Below, piece after piece: positions 21,696-31,399 of a stretch of DNA of 64,000 nucleotides. This DNA comes from Lachancea mirantina (lineage: Eukaryota; Ascomycota; Saccharomycetes; Saccharomycetales; Saccharomycetaceae). The stretch lies in assembly GCA_900074745.1 (NCBI GenBank), contig LT598468.1, positions 1,116,001-1,180,000 on the forward strand, in the 5' to 3' direction. Every line of letters begins with the position of its first letter. Positions within the stretch are counted from its first letter, which is position 1. Below the pieces are notes generated by a model, which worked only from the letters and a program-made list of their open reading frames with translations, made no database searches and was not told the origin of the DNA. The position numbers and the translations under genes are program-made.

Positions 21696-23096
21696 TCACT
21701 GCTTAAGCAAAGTTGCATTGTAGTGCTTTTCTTCCCAGTCCCAAAAGAACGTGAGATCGGTAACGTTGCTGACACTTGAAGTGTTGCAAGCTTGGAAGAA
21801 GTTTTGACCTTGTAAACGTTCTGTAGCATAAGCGTAAAATTCCTTTTCTGGGCATGAAAATCCGGGCCCGCTCGAACAAGTCTCAATGGGGATAACAGCA
21901 TCGTTGACAACGTATCTCACGTAGGAGTCATTTCCACAGGTATACTTCTGGGTGTACACTCTGGCTCCCTGAGGTACTTGCCAACTTCTGTGGAAGGCTT
22001 GTTCTCTGAAAGGAGTCGAATTAGCACTGAGCATTTTACCATCATCGAAAAGTCCGATAGTGACCAGGTAATTCAAGATGTCAGTATCGTGCGTGAATGC
22101 AATGTAGGCCCTTTGGGGTAGGCTCTCACTCTGTTGAAGAAGAGCAACAGAGGCATTGAACAAATTAGAGCCTGCAGCTTTGATCATTGGGTAACCAGGG
22201 CCATCTTGGTAAAAACTGGTGAGGTCATTATAGTAGGAATAGTGAATGAGCTCTTCCTTCTTGAAAACGTCACAGATCTCACTGTAACCTCGAGCGTTCA
22301 GCTCGTAAGCACACCAAGCAAACATGTTGTAAGCGTCAGAGGAACTTAGGTTGAGTCCAGGGTTCTCGCCATTCAATCTATAGGCAATGTCCTCCAAGTA
22401 TTTGGTCGTGTAAGCGTCAGTAATATTGGAATAGAGGTCTTCGTCCCAGGCAGGGCAAGAATTACCCGCCGAAATAGTGTTTGCACCAGCACTGGGCTCC
22501 TCGCTTACTGTTTGCAGAGTCATGTTATAATTGTCTCCAAGGCCCTCGATGAAATACTGCGCAGTGTCGTGGACTCTCTCGGAGCTTGCGGCAAAAACAG
22601 CAGTTTGCTCAGCGGCATTGAGCAACTCGTTGTAATAAACCAAGAACTTTCTAGCATGAGCCGTAGCATCAGCTTGTCCTGTGTACGGGTTTACGAAATT
22701 GACAGAATTCGAAAGCGTCGTTTCCATCTGGAGGTCATTCTGGTCACGTATAAAGAACTCGTAATCATTCATGAATTCAAGAGATCCATTAAATTTGTTA
22801 GGGTATTTTCTCAAAGTGTTGTACAGTTTCAAAAGTTTTTTGCCGCTGTTGGTCGTTGGGTATCTTTCACCATGTCTACCGATTAGTTGAACTTGCCTGA
22901 ATTCACATTGGTCTGGAGCTTCAATTGGAATTCCGTAATTGACTGGGTACGAAAAATAGGGACCTGCGCCGGCCAAATAAGGAATAATATCCTTTTGAGT
23001 GCCCACTAAATGCATGTCATCAGGTTTATTCTTGGGAAGAACTGCTCCCAAACAGGCAGGAATTGCTCCCAACAAAAAAATAGCGGCACCAACCAT
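21696..23096 (-). CDS. PHO5: Secreted repressible acid phosphatase, Pho5/Pho3 family
   Basis: Histidine acid phosphatase exported to the periplasm to release phosphate from organic esters. The protein has 466 residues (S. cerevisiae Pho5 467). The signal peptide is about 1-17 (MVGAAIFLLGAIPACLGA). The catalytic motif is RHGERYP with H75, and the proton-donor motif is THDTD with H336-D337. There are many N-glycosylation sequons (NGS, NMT, NLS, NAS, NDS, NTS, NVT, NAT), and the C-terminal FFWDWEEKHYNATLLKQ closely matches Pho5. TATATAAT lies about 50 bases upstream of the ATG on this strand. No CACGTG or CACGTT Pho4 site is visible in the roughly 500 bases up to the tRNA-Pro gene. PHO5, PHO3, PHO11/12 and DIA3 are close paralogs, so the symbol is by family. 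Confidence 0.9.
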   Translation of the reverse strand: MVGAAIFLLGAIPACLGAVLPKNKPDDMHLVGTQKDIIPYLAGAGPYFSYPVNYGIPIEAPDQCEFRQVQLIGRHGERYPTTNSGKKLLKLYNTLRKYPNKFNGSLEFMNDYEFFIRDQNDLQMETTLSNSVNFVNPYTGQADATAHARKFLVYYNELLNAAEQTAVFAASSERVHDTAQYFIEGLGDNYNMTLQTVSEEPSAGANTISAGNSCPAWDEDLYSNITDAYTTKYLEDIAYRLNGENPGLNLSSSDAYNMFAWCAYELNARGYSEICDVFKKEELIHYSYYNDLTSFYQDGPGYPMIKAAGSNLFNASVALLQQSESLPQRAYIAFTHDTDILNYLVTIGLFDDGKMLSANSTPFREQAFHRSWQVPQGARVYTQKYTCGNDSYVRYVVNDAVIPIETCSSGPGFSCPEKEFYAYATERLQGQNFFQACNTSSVSNVTDLTFFWDWEEKHYNATLLKQ

Positions 23097-23223
23097 GATA
23101 TAGTAAAGCGGTTTTCAACGGTTTTTCGACCAAAAGGCATTTCGAGACTATATAATCTCTCTGCTTAAATACCTATTATTCCTGTGCAAATTGGAGCCAT
23201 GATGACTACTAACAAAGCCGCTT

Positions 23224-23249
23224 GGCAGGGCAAGGCAAGGCAAGGCAAG
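23224..23249. repeat. GGCAA pentanucleotide microsatellite
   Basis: Four perfect tandem GGCAA units at 23229-23248 preceded by a degenerate GGCAG, within the intergenic region upstream of the acid phosphatase. The remainder of 23097-23602 shows no gene. Confidence 0.85.
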
Positions 23250-23602
23250 TATAAGAGACCCTTCTGCAGGTCTCCTAAACGAGGCTTACAGCATCCGACT
23301 CGAATAGGAAAAGCAAATACCCGTTTATAGTAATACGCTCACAACATCCTTTCAATTGCCCTTTCGAGAATTAAGGTTTTTGATTACATAATTGTTGCAC
23401 ACCCAAGCAGCCCTTTCTTTTTCATCTCAAGGAACGTAGAGAGGTAAACGGTGTGTTCATCATAATCGATATACAGCTTAAACTCGAGCATTCATCCCTA
23501 TTTTATGATGAGTGTGGAGACGGAGGGTATCTGGTGCTATTTGCCCATAGACCTTTTAAGTGGGCTACTAATTGTGCAAGGAAAGGGGTCCCTTAAAAAT
23601 AA

Positions 23603-23674
23603 GGGCGTGTGGTCTAGAGGTATGATTTCCGCTTAGGGTGCGGGAGGTCCCGGGTTCGAGTCCCGGCTCGCCCC
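23603..23674 (+). tRNA. tRNA-Pro (anticodon AGG)
   Basis: 72-nt intronless gene beginning GGGCGTGTGGTCTAGAGGTA and ending CCCGGCTCGCCCC, with anticodon loop TTAGGGT and T-arm CGGGTTCGAGTCC. Acceptor and D-arm are nearly the same as in the two Pro(TGG) genes at 8-9 kb. The terminator T-run is at about 23687. Confidence 0.96.
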
Positions 23675-24016
23675 ATTGATCCATCTTTTTTAAAAGAAAA
23701 ATATCAATTTTTGGTAAACAAGGTCTAACGAAGTCAAGCCAGTACACAGGGTTTCATAGACATACTCAGGGCATTCAACGACGTTACTGAGTGATTTCAT
23801 CCGGCATACCGGGTTGTGCCGAATTTGTCACATTCGTACATGTTGACATCACGAGATCGTGAAAAATTCCTTTGCATCAAGACGCGTCAATTCAGGAAAA
23901 ACAAGAATCTGGAAATAACACGATCTAGTTTCTAGCTTCGAAACGTCTGGAGTGTTAAGGCGTTTATCGGACGCAAGAGATCCGGCCGGTTCAGAGAAGG
24001 GTTACCTGTATTAGGC
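23675..24016. other. tRNA-Pro to SPA2 intergenic region
   Basis: 342 bases holding the SPA2 promoter. No repeat or RNA gene is visible. Confidence 0.5.
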
Positions 24017-27000
24017 ATGGCGTCTGAGAAAGGGGAGCTGGGCGTTGAACAACGAAGGCAAGTATATTTATACTTCTGTGCGCTCAGAGATTTCTTTAGT
24101 ATCTCTGGTGACCGCCAAGATAGATCAAGTTCCGCGAGAGCGCAAAAGGCGCGTTCCAAACTGTTGAAATTACAACCTTCGCAGTTTTTCGAGCTTAGTA
24201 CAGATGTTCACGACGAACTCCAACGCAGAATTGATGAGAATCAGGCGCAGCCGGATCATTTACTTCCAAGAGACAGTTTCCATGTGAAAAGAAACCAGGC
24301 ACGTCAGAAACTTGCCAATTTGTCCAAAACTCGATTCAATGACCTGGTTGACGACATTCTCTACGAGATTCAAAGGCGAGGCTACGAAGAAGCGCTTCCA
24401 GATGTTCGGAATTTGGACGAAGAGAATTTCAACGATGCTCCAGAACAGACACCAAAGGAGTTGAAAGATGCCGTCATCAGCAGAAACGATCAACCAAAGC
24501 TGGAAGAACTCAAAAATGAAGCTGTTCGAAACCTCGCTCCCAGTGCCTCCCTTCAGGCTTCTCAAATCATACCGCAGAAGGCCTCAATAGAATGGAGTTC
24601 TGACGAAGAAACTCAAGATTCGAGTCCACATGAAGATCGTGAGCCTCCTGCGTCTTTTTCAGAGGGCTTGCCTGACGGCTTACACGAAGGAAGCACAAGT
24701 GAACCTCAAGCCGAGGACACCGGCATGGACTCTAATGCCGTGGGACCAGATGTAGATGAAGTGTCCGATTCTCTGTCTCCGGCACTCCCATCGTTTGATG
24801 AAAAGTTGAAGGATACGAAATTGAATAAAATGGCAAGCAGGGGTGGTTCCATTAGCCGTGCGTCGCTGGGACATGAGAACAAGGACCGCGAAATTCAAGT
24901 TCTTGTAGCGGAAGGCACAAGAATGGATAAGCGTATCAGTGAATTAGAGCGGCTTAACTCTGAGCTAGAGAACGAGAGAATTAGTTTGAACAGAGATGTT
25001 CAAGAGAAGCAAAATGAGGTGGATGAACTTCAAAGAAACTTGAACGAACTGAGACGTGAAATTTTGAATTCCAAGGGGAAATTAAAACAATTGGAGGAAA
25101 AATCCAGATCTCAACCTCAAGTGCAGTCACCGAAACCAACTGTAGACAATAAGCTTCATGAGGAATTGACACGGCTGACAAGCCGGCTCAATATTTTGTC
25201 AGTCGAAAACGAAAATCTCAAGCAACAAAATTCAGAATTGGAGCTCAATCTAAAAAATGCTGCCTCATCTCCCAATAGAAAAAGCGTTAGCATACTGGCT
25301 GAAAGTCCCGAGCAACTACTGACCGAGGAAAGACTTAAGGAACACATTGCGAGTGATGGGCGTGTACCTCTCAGCTTTGTCACCGCACTTCATTCTCAAG
25401 TCTGCTTTTTTCTTAAGCGCGTTAGAAGTGAACGATCTCAAAAAGATTTTGGTGATCAACTGTTTGACAACATAGCTCGTATTAGCGACATCATTCACAA
25501 GATAATAACGCTCGTCAATACTCCAGACAATACTGAAAAGGTCGCGTTGCTGAAGTCTTCCCTTTCCTATGCCATTACAACAGTACGATACTTTGCCTTA
25601 TACAAGGATCTACTACCTCTCGTTACTGTGAATACTGCGATTAGTGACGTCTGCTTTGCTTCATGTAACTTGCTGAGTATGGTCAAAATTTCAACAAGTG
25701 AAAATGACCAAAATCTGGGGCCCATTGACAGCCTCACGAACCCTGAGACACCAAGAGAGTCAACTACACCGTTTTTCAGCAATGAGGACGTTAAAGAACA
25801 GGAATACGACCTAGAAGATCCTAGGGAACACTCCTCCTTTATTTACGAAGAACAAACTTCGATGTCGCCTGTTAAACCACTGAAAATTACACAAAAAGTG
25901 ATTAGTCTGAGTTCGACTCCAACCAAGACATCGAGTAATGCTCGAAAACCTTCAAGTACGTTGTTCAACTCAATAATCTCACCAAAGAGCACCTCGCCAA
26001 TGCAAAATAAAATGTTTGAAGATAGCTCTGCGGCGAACCAAGTTGAGGCTTCTAAAGGTGGAAAATCTGCTTCTGACGAAAAGAGTCGAGTGGGTGCGTT
26101 GAGGGTTCAAAGGGGTGTGGTCCAAGACATCGGCTCACAGACCATAGACAAGGAGAATTTTAATCCTTCGCGAGACAGCACATTTGCCGAGCGTGATAAG
26201 GGCGCATTAAGAGAGCCTCAAGAAAAATCCCAAAAGAGCCTCTATAACAGAGTTCTGCCCAACTTGTTCTCAAAGAAAGAGGAGTCAAAAAAGTCATCGG
26301 AGGTGGAAATAAATGCGTTGTTCCCAAGCGAAAGAAATATTCCCGTGGAAGACGTTAAACATGAAAGCTCTACCGTCTCAGAGAGCACGAAAGGGCTGCC
26401 CCCCGCTCCAATTCAAAATCAAGGTGGTACTGGTCCTACCCAAGGTCTCGGTGAAATATATGGGGTCCGAAATGAAATCCCCTCGCTATCAGCAACCAAG
26501 GTAGGAAAAAGTGGTCCTGTTGAAACAAAAACGGTCGGTCAGGCTTCAGAACCCTTAACGCTTAAGATGGGCTCTTTAAGAGAGAAACAGCTTGAAAAAA
26601 ATGGACCCCAAGAAAGTTTGTCTAACGACATATCAGAAGATTCTTTGACGAGTGGCGACGATACTCAAGACGACGCCATTAACGGAAAAATTGACGAGAG
26701 CAACGCAACAAGTGAGGAGGAAGTTCCTTTTCAGCCGGTAAAGACCGAATATACTTCTGATTCATATGACACTCCTTCTAATAAAGGTGTAAGGAAGACT
26801 AACGATTCTAAAATCGATTGCGATAATAATGGCAAAAACGGGGTCAATGAGATTCAAACTCAATACAAACTCAGCAACCGTGAGGTAGATCAGGACAAGT
26901 CGGCTTCAAAGGCTAAAAGTATGAATGAAAGGCCCCTTATGCATAGCGAGACCCAGAGCCCTGTCAAGCTTGAGGAGACTGAGCTTCTCCCTTCTACACT

Positions 27001-27688
27001 TTCGGAAAAGCCCATCAAGAGCGAAACGCCTACCTTTACAATAACAACCCCCGAGGAAGCTGAGCCCAAGAACAAGAGCAACTTTGCCCAAAACGTTCAT
27101 GCGCACGGCAAAGAGAGCATCAAAGATGCTAGTGATGTTGACTCAGTTAGGAGAGCGAGACAATCGAGACAAGGATTGGAGCAGGAGGCCGACTTCGACA
27201 TCGATGCCTTTGATATTGAAAACCCTGATAACACACTTTCAGAGTTATTGCTTTATTTGGAACATCGCACAATTGAAGTGATAAGCACTATACAATCTTT
27301 GTTAACTTCAATCAAACAGCCACAAGCAACAACGGGCGAGTTGAGGTTGGCTTCTCAAGCTATAAAGGAGGTTATTAGCCAAATGGTTGGTGCCACCAGC
27401 GTCTCGATGGACCAATCCAGAAATGCTGCCTTACGGGAACACGGTAGCTGGGTCGTGCAAAGTTTGGATGACTGCAAGAAAAGAATCATATCTCTATGTC
27501 AGTTAAAGGAGGATGCTGACATAGAATCAAAAGACGGAGACGAAGTTTACGCGAACAAACATTTCAAGCAGCGCCTGGCAGGCATTGCTTTTGATATTGC
27601 CAAATGTACCAAAGAACTTGTTAAAACAGTAGAAGAGGCTAGTTTGAAAGAAGAAATTGCCTTTTTGAATTCAAGACTATCGCATTGA
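24017..27688 (+). CDS. SPA2: Polarisome scaffold Spa2/Sph1
   Basis: Scaffold at the bud tip that holds Bni1, Pea2, Bud6 and cell-wall-integrity MAP kinase components. The protein has 1223 residues (S. cerevisiae Spa2 about 1466). The N-terminal Spa2 homology domain (GIT-type repeats) appears twice: KLLKLQPSQFFELSTDVHDELQRR near 48-72 and KLANLSKTRFNDLVDDILYEIQRR near 95-118. A coiled coil runs at about 290-410. The central domain is near 440-560. A long disordered charged region covers about 580-1050, and a conserved helical C-terminal domain about 1075-1223 (LSELLLYLEHRTIEVISTIQSLL). In S. cerevisiae HIF1 is followed by SPA2, and CDC3 and MRPL15 flank its ohnolog SPH1. This gene has both sets of neighbours, so it is the unduplicated ancestor of both. 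Confidence 0.92.
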   Translation: MASEKGELGVEQRRQVYLYFCALRDFFSISGDRQDRSSSARAQKARSKLLKLQPSQFFELSTDVHDELQRRIDENQAQPDHLLPRDSFHVKRNQARQKLANLSKTRFNDLVDDILYEIQRRGYEEALPDVRNLDEENFNDAPEQTPKELKDAVISRNDQPKLEELKNEAVRNLAPSASLQASQIIPQKASIEWSSDEETQDSSPHEDREPPASFSEGLPDGLHEGSTSEPQAEDTGMDSNAVGPDVDEVSDSLSPALPSFDEKLKDTKLNKMASRGGSISRASLGHENKDREIQVLVAEGTRMDKRISELERLNSELENERISLNRDVQEKQNEVDELQRNLNELRREILNSKGKLKQLEEKSRSQPQVQSPKPTVDNKLHEELTRLTSRLNILSVENENLKQQNSELELNLKNAASSPNRKSVSILAESPEQLLTEERLKEHIASDGRVPLSFVTALHSQVCFFLKRVRSERSQKDFGDQLFDNIARISDIIHKIITLVNTPDNTEKVALLKSSLSYAITTVRYFALYKDLLPLVTVNTAISDVCFASCNLLSMVKISTSENDQNLGPIDSLTNPETPRESTTPFFSNEDVKEQEYDLEDPREHSSFIYEEQTSMSPVKPLKITQKVISLSSTPTKTSSNARKPSSTLFNSIISPKSTSPMQNKMFEDSSAANQVEASKGGKSASDEKSRVGALRVQRGVVQDIGSQTIDKENFNPSRDSTFAERDKGALREPQEKSQKSLYNRVLPNLFSKKEESKKSSEVEINALFPSERNIPVEDVKHESSTVSESTKGLPPAPIQNQGGTGPTQGLGEIYGVRNEIPSLSATKVGKSGPVETKTVGQASEPLTLKMGSLREKQLEKNGPQESLSNDISEDSLTSGDDTQDDAINGKIDESNATSEEEVPFQPVKTEYTSDSYDTPSNKGVRKTNDSKIDCDNNGKNGVNEIQTQYKLSNREVDQDKSASKAKSMNERPLMHSETQSPVKLEETELLPSTLSEKPIKSETPTFTITTPEEAEPKNKSNFAQNVHAHGKESIKDASDVDSVRRARQSRQGLEQEADFDIDAFDIENPDNTLSELLLYLEHRTIEVISTIQSLLTSIKQPQATTGELRLASQAIKEVISQMVGATSVSMDQSRNAALREHGSWVVQSLDDCKKRIISLCQLKEDADIESKDGDEVYANKHFKQRLAGIAFDIAKCTKELVKTVEEASLKEEIAFLNSRLSH

Positions 27689-27889
27689 TCAGGCCTTCTT
27701 TTGATATTGGTTAGCTGGTTATGCGGGTCCTATTATAGATCTGGCGCCAAAGAGGGTCACTTTTTTTGTAATATACGTTAAAAAATGCTTTTCCTTGTTT
27801 AATCTGAGATCAATTATTGATATTTACAATGATGCTCTCTATGCTACAGGCGTGACCTGCGCACCTATATACACGCAGATGCTTTACAT

Positions 27890-28603
27890 TCATACCACCT
27901 TATTAGCGATGCTTGCTAAAGATGACTGTTTCGTGGCATCGAGGAGCTCGTTACCAATGAATTCGGAGGCCTTTTCAGGACCGCTAGTGACAAGCACTCC
28001 GCCCACCACGGCATTAAGCACACTTGAGAAAATGCTGTTTTCACCGTTGAACTTGGCATCCTTCAACGGATCCCGTTTCTTCCAAAAAACAAGAGTATCA
28101 ATGCCCCGTTCTTTTATCACCTCTGACAACGTTTGCTTGGAAATCAGTTGTTTGGAGAATTGGGTCCCCAGATTTGAGAATTCTAGCCCATTTATACTAT
28201 TTGGGCTTATCTCAGCTCCTGCTGCTTGCTCCAATGGCTTTTCCTGTGAGCTTACAGAGTAAATTGAAGCCTGGTATTTCAGAAACTGCGCCCCCAAAGC
28301 TGCTAATTTCTCGTTGTAAGGCATAGATCCATGTGCAAAAGACTTATGGGTAAAACATTGCACGATTAGCTCATCTGGTAAATAAATCCCGTACTTCTCA
28401 AGATTCAAACGGCTCCGAACTTTATTGTGATACTGATCCGGTTTAATCTCACTGTACAGTAGTCCATTGGAAAGCCGTAGATATTCTGCCGGATCCCTCT
28501 TTAATCCACGTATTCTCGTTCCGCTGTGCAGATACGTTATGGATCGCAATTGCAGGAACCAAGACGGAATTTTAACCAACTGCGTTCTCCCCTGGGAAAG
28601 CAT
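27890..28603 (-). CDS. MRPL15: Mitochondrial large-subunit ribosomal protein mL57 (Mrpl15)
   Basis: Fungal mitoribosomal protein with an RNase III-like fold but no nuclease activity. The frame is open up to 28705 but contains no ATG before 28603, so I start there (237 residues). The extra upstream 22 codons begin at TTG and are doubtful. The N-terminus is rich in Arg, Ser, Leu and Thr without early acidic residues (MLSQGRTQLVKIPSWFLQLR), as expected for a mitochondrial presequence. An RNase III-type block follows (LPDELIVQCFTHKSFAHGSMPYNEKLAALGAQFL). In catalytic enzymes this NxxLExxGD-like block carries acidic residues that here read NEKLAALGA, so the catalytic site is lost. It lies next to SPA2/SPH1, as YLR312W-A does. 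Confidence 0.85.
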   Translation of the reverse strand: MLSQGRTQLVKIPSWFLQLRSITYLHSGTRIRGLKRDPAEYLRLSNGLLYSEIKPDQYHNKVRSRLNLEKYGIYLPDELIVQCFTHKSFAHGSMPYNEKLAALGAQFLKYQASIYSVSSQEKPLEQAAGAEISPNSINGLEFSNLGTQFSKQLISKQTLSEVIKERGIDTLVFWKKRDPLKDAKFNGENSIFSSVLNAVVGGVLVTSGPEKASEFIGNELLDATKQSSLASIANKVV

Positions 28604-28713
28604 GAGGTATTTATTACCAGTACAGTGTAAAAATCGTTTAGAAGCACGTTTAATGATCTCTTTCGCCAATTGATTTGGTGTAAAATCAGCACTTTTGATA
28701 GTTCAATTTCTTT

Positions 28714-28745
28714 AAAATTTTTCAAGATCTTTGAAGTATCACGTG
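28714..28745. promoter_or_regulatory. RRPE and Cbf1-type sites between MRPL15 and ROK1
   Basis: AAAATTTTTCA at 28714-28724 is an exact reverse-strand match to the ribosomal RNA processing element TGAAAAATTTT. ATCACGTGAC at 28738-28747 contains a perfect CACGTG (28740-28745). A PAC-like GAGATGAG lies near 28820. RRPE/PAC control ribosome-biogenesis genes such as ROK1, and CACGTGA sites are common before mitochondrial ribosomal protein genes in yeasts. The divergent promoter could serve both. Confidence 0.6.
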
Positions 28746-28936
28746 ACACATTTGTACATCAATAATTTCTTTTTTTATGTTGGAGGAAGCGTCAAGAGAG
28801 AGTGAAAATTAAGCAAGACGAGATGAGCCGAAAGTACGAGAACTTGATCGTCAAAAGAGGCCCTTTCAGTCACCACAAGCGGATAGTTTGTATTGAAATT
28901 GAAAGAGCGCTATTGAAAAAGTCATTTTCCTGGAAA

Positions 28937-30661
28937 ATGGATGTCTTTAGAGTGCTTACAAGAGGAGCTTACTTGAAAAAACCGTCTACTTCTGGAAGAT
29001 CCATCGATGTGAGCAAAAATATGGACAGAGAGGCTATTTCTGTGCCAGGAAATGCCAGAAAGCCAGACGGCGAGGAAAATCTCACTAGAGAGCTCGATTT
29101 CTTCAGGAATAAGCGAACTATACATAAGGCAGAGAAGAAACAGGAAGAGTTACATGCTCAAGACGATGCAATGAACGAAGAAAAAGACGAAGAAGAAAAC
29201 GACAGTAGAGTCGAAGACAAAGGTGCCAATCTGCTGAAAATCTCAAACACGGATGATGCTTTGCAATTGCGCAAATCTTACCGCGGAAATGTTTCAGGGC
29301 ACGATGTGCCCCTCCCCATCGGGTCTTTTGAAGACCTTGTATCCAGATTCAAGCTAGATAGACGTTTGCTCAACAACCTGATAGACAACCATTTCACGGA
29401 GCCAACCCCAATTCAATGCGAAGCTATTCCGCTTGCACTACATGAAAGAGACATTTTGGCTTGTGCTCCTACAGGTTCTGGTAAAACGCTGGCATTTATA
29501 ATACCTCTCTTACAACAAATTTTGACCAATGAGCATAGGGAAGGCTTACAAGGGCTCATTGTTTCTCCCACGAAGGAACTAGCGAGCCAGATTTTTGCCG
29601 AATGTAGCAAACTCAGTCACAAAATACTACTGGCCAAGAAACGACCACTTACAGTGGCACTTCTGTCGAAATCTTTGAGTGCAAAACTTAGAAATAAGGT
29701 TGTTAGTGACAAGAAATATGACATTATCATCACAACGCCCTTGAGACTCATAGACATCGTGAAACAAGAAGCTTTAGACCTGTCTAATGTTAAACACTTG
29801 ATTTTTGATGAGGCTGACAAGCTTTTGGACAAAACTTTTGTTGAACAAGCCGACAGTATATTGTCATCGTGTTCCAATCCGCAATTGCGAAGATCTATGT
29901 TTTCCGCGACAATCCCATCGGGTATCGAATCGATGGCACAAAGCATCATGCATGACCCTGTCCGTGTGATCATTGGTCACAAAGAAGCCGCTAACAGCAA
30001 TATTGAACAGAAATTAGTGTTTTGTGGGAATGAAGAGGGGAAATTAATTGCCATTAGGCAATTAATTCAAGAAGGTGAATTTCGACCTCCAGTCATCATT
30101 TTTCTAGAGTCCATCTCCAGAGCCAAGGCGCTTTTTCACGAACTTTTATATGACAATTTGAATGTTGATGTCATTCATGCTGAGAGAACTCAGGTTCAAA
30201 GAGACAAGATTATCGAACGATTTAGATCTGGTGACTTGTGGTGCTTGATCTGTACAGATGTTCTGGCTCGCGGTATAGACTTCAAAGGTATCAATTTGGT
30301 CATAAATTATGATGTACCAGCATCAGCTCAGGCTTACGTTCACAGAATTGGTAGAACCGGAAGAGGTGGGCGGTCTGGTAAAGCCATCACATTTTACACA
30401 AAGCAAGATGTGATTGGAGTGAAACCGATTATCAATGTCATGAAACAGAGCGGCAGCGAGGTCTCTCCATGGATGGAAACGTTCTCAAAAATGTCTAAGA
30501 AAGAGAAAGAGATGGTCAAAAAGGGCAAAGCCCATCAAGAAAGAAAACATATCAGTACCGTACCGCGTGTCGTCAAGCAGAAAAAGCGTCAAAGACGTGA
30601 AATGCTTGACGCTTCCAAAAGGAGAAAACAGCATAATCAAATCGAAGATGAGGAAATTTAA
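28937..30661 (+). CDS. ROK1: DEAD-box RNA helicase Rok1
   Basis: Nucleolar ATP-dependent helicase required for early 18S rRNA processing and release of snR30. The start is ATG 28937 ([15 protein letters not shown]), which matches the conserved Rok1 N-terminus and gives 574 residues (S. cerevisiae 564). An in-frame extension of 45 codons upstream looks unconserved. Motifs: Q-motif [15 protein letters not shown], Walker A APTGSGKT, motif Ib TPLR, DEAD box ([11 protein letters not shown]), SAT, motif [11 protein letters not shown] and motif [13 protein letters not shown] lysine/arginine-rich C-terminal tail follows ([19 protein letters not shown]), typical of nucleolar helicases. The promoter carries an RRPE. 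Confidence 0.95.
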   Translation: MDVFRVLTRGAYLKKPSTSGRSIDVSKNMDREAISVPGNARKPDGEENLTRELDFFRNKRTIHKAEKKQEELHAQDDAMNEEKDEEENDSRVEDKGANLLKISNTDDALQLRKSYRGNVSGHDVPLPIGSFEDLVSRFKLDRRLLNNLIDNHFTEPTPIQCEAIPLALHERDILACAPTGSGKTLAFIIPLLQQILTNEHREGLQGLIVSPTKELASQIFAECSKLSHKILLAKKRPLTVALLSKSLSAKLRNKVVSDKKYDIIITTPLRLIDIVKQEALDLSNVKHLIFDEADKLLDKTFVEQADSILSSCSNPQLRRSMFSATIPSGIESMAQSIMHDPVRVIIGHKEAANSNIEQKLVFCGNEEGKLIAIRQLIQEGEFRPPVIIFLESISRAKALFHELLYDNLNVDVIHAERTQVQRDKIIERFRSGDLWCLICTDVLARGIDFKGINLVINYDVPASAQAYVHRIGRTGRGGRSGKAITFYTKQDVIGVKPIINVMKQSGSEVSPWMETFSKMSKKEKEMVKKGKAHQERKHISTVPRVVKQKKRQRREMLDASKRRKQHNQIEDEEI

Positions 30662-31039
30662 AATAAAGTGAGCGCTGAATTACGATATTTACGCAGCTTC
30701 TAATCAAGGGCCTTGCAGTTTTTGAATGTGCTGTCCACATTTGAGGAAAGCAGGCATTTTGACGTAGTATATAGACAAATAGCACCAGCTCAATTCACAC
30801 ATAAAAATATTGTTAGAAAATGTTCCTAGCCAAATAGAAGTTTCTGCGTATTGAAGTTTTTACGCCGTTGTCGAGTCATTGAACTCAAGCACCAGTATTG
30901 GTAAAAGATCTGAATATTTATACTATTTCCTCATTGGACATATATTTTGAGATTCTAAATAATAAATTTTATGGGCGACTCTTCCCCGAGCCATCAAATG
31001 CCTTCAAATGCACGGAAAACGCTATCGTTAAAGCCTACT
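30662..31039. other. Convergent ROK1-ATP20 intergenic region
   Basis: 378 AT-rich bases containing both 3' ends. No gene is recognised. Confidence 0.5.
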
Positions 31040-31399
31040 CTAGTGATGAGCGGCATAATTAGTGTATCCTACAACTTTTCTTCTCCCAATGATCTCTCCG
31101 AGGGAATATAGACCGGCTAGCTGCACCCCATAGGAACCATATTTCACCAAATCGTTCTTGCCTAGCGTTTTCAAAAATTCCAAAGAGCTCTTAGGCTTCG
31201 TAGCAAACCCAAGAGCACGTTTGTACAGCTTGGTGTAAACAGTTTGGAAATCATTGACAGAAGGTGGTTGAAGATTTTCTTTCAAATAAACCTGTTTAGA
31301 AAGTTCACCGACAACTTTCGAGTAGTAGATCGTTTTCGAAGAGACAAGCTTAGCTTGCGAAACAACACTCGTGCTCAAAGATTGAAGTCTAGCTAGCAT
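31040..31399 (-). CDS. ATP20: F1Fo-ATP synthase subunit g (Atp20)
   Basis: Small membrane subunit of the mitochondrial ATP synthase Fo sector, needed with subunit e for dimer formation and crista shape. The protein has 119 residues (S. cerevisiae 115) from ATG 31399. The N-terminal MLARLQSLSTSVVSQAKLVSSK and conserved KQVYLKENLQPPSVNDFQTVY, KYGSYGVQLAGLYSLGEIIG and RRKVVGY align along the whole length with Atp20. The C-terminal hydrophobic helix (about 88-108) contains the GxxxG-like spacing expected for dimer contacts. It is tandem with MCM4, as YPR020W-YPR019W are adjacent in S. cerevisiae. Confidence 0.94.
   Translation of the reverse strand: MLARLQSLSTSVVSQAKLVSSKTIYYSKVVGELSKQVYLKENLQPPSVNDFQTVYTKLYKRALGFATKPKSSLEFLKTLGKNDLVKYGSYGVQLAGLYSLGEIIGRRKVVGYTNYAAHH

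Noticed and set aside
28604-28705. N-terminal extension of MRPL15
   Set aside because: The frame is open to 28705 but has no ATG; only a TTG gives the longer form. I saw no donor/branch-point pair that would add an upstream exon.
28802-28936. 45-codon N-terminal extension of ROK1
   Set aside because: The first in-frame start is not conserved; the Rok1 family begins at the MDxFRVLTRG block, which is the ATG at 28937.
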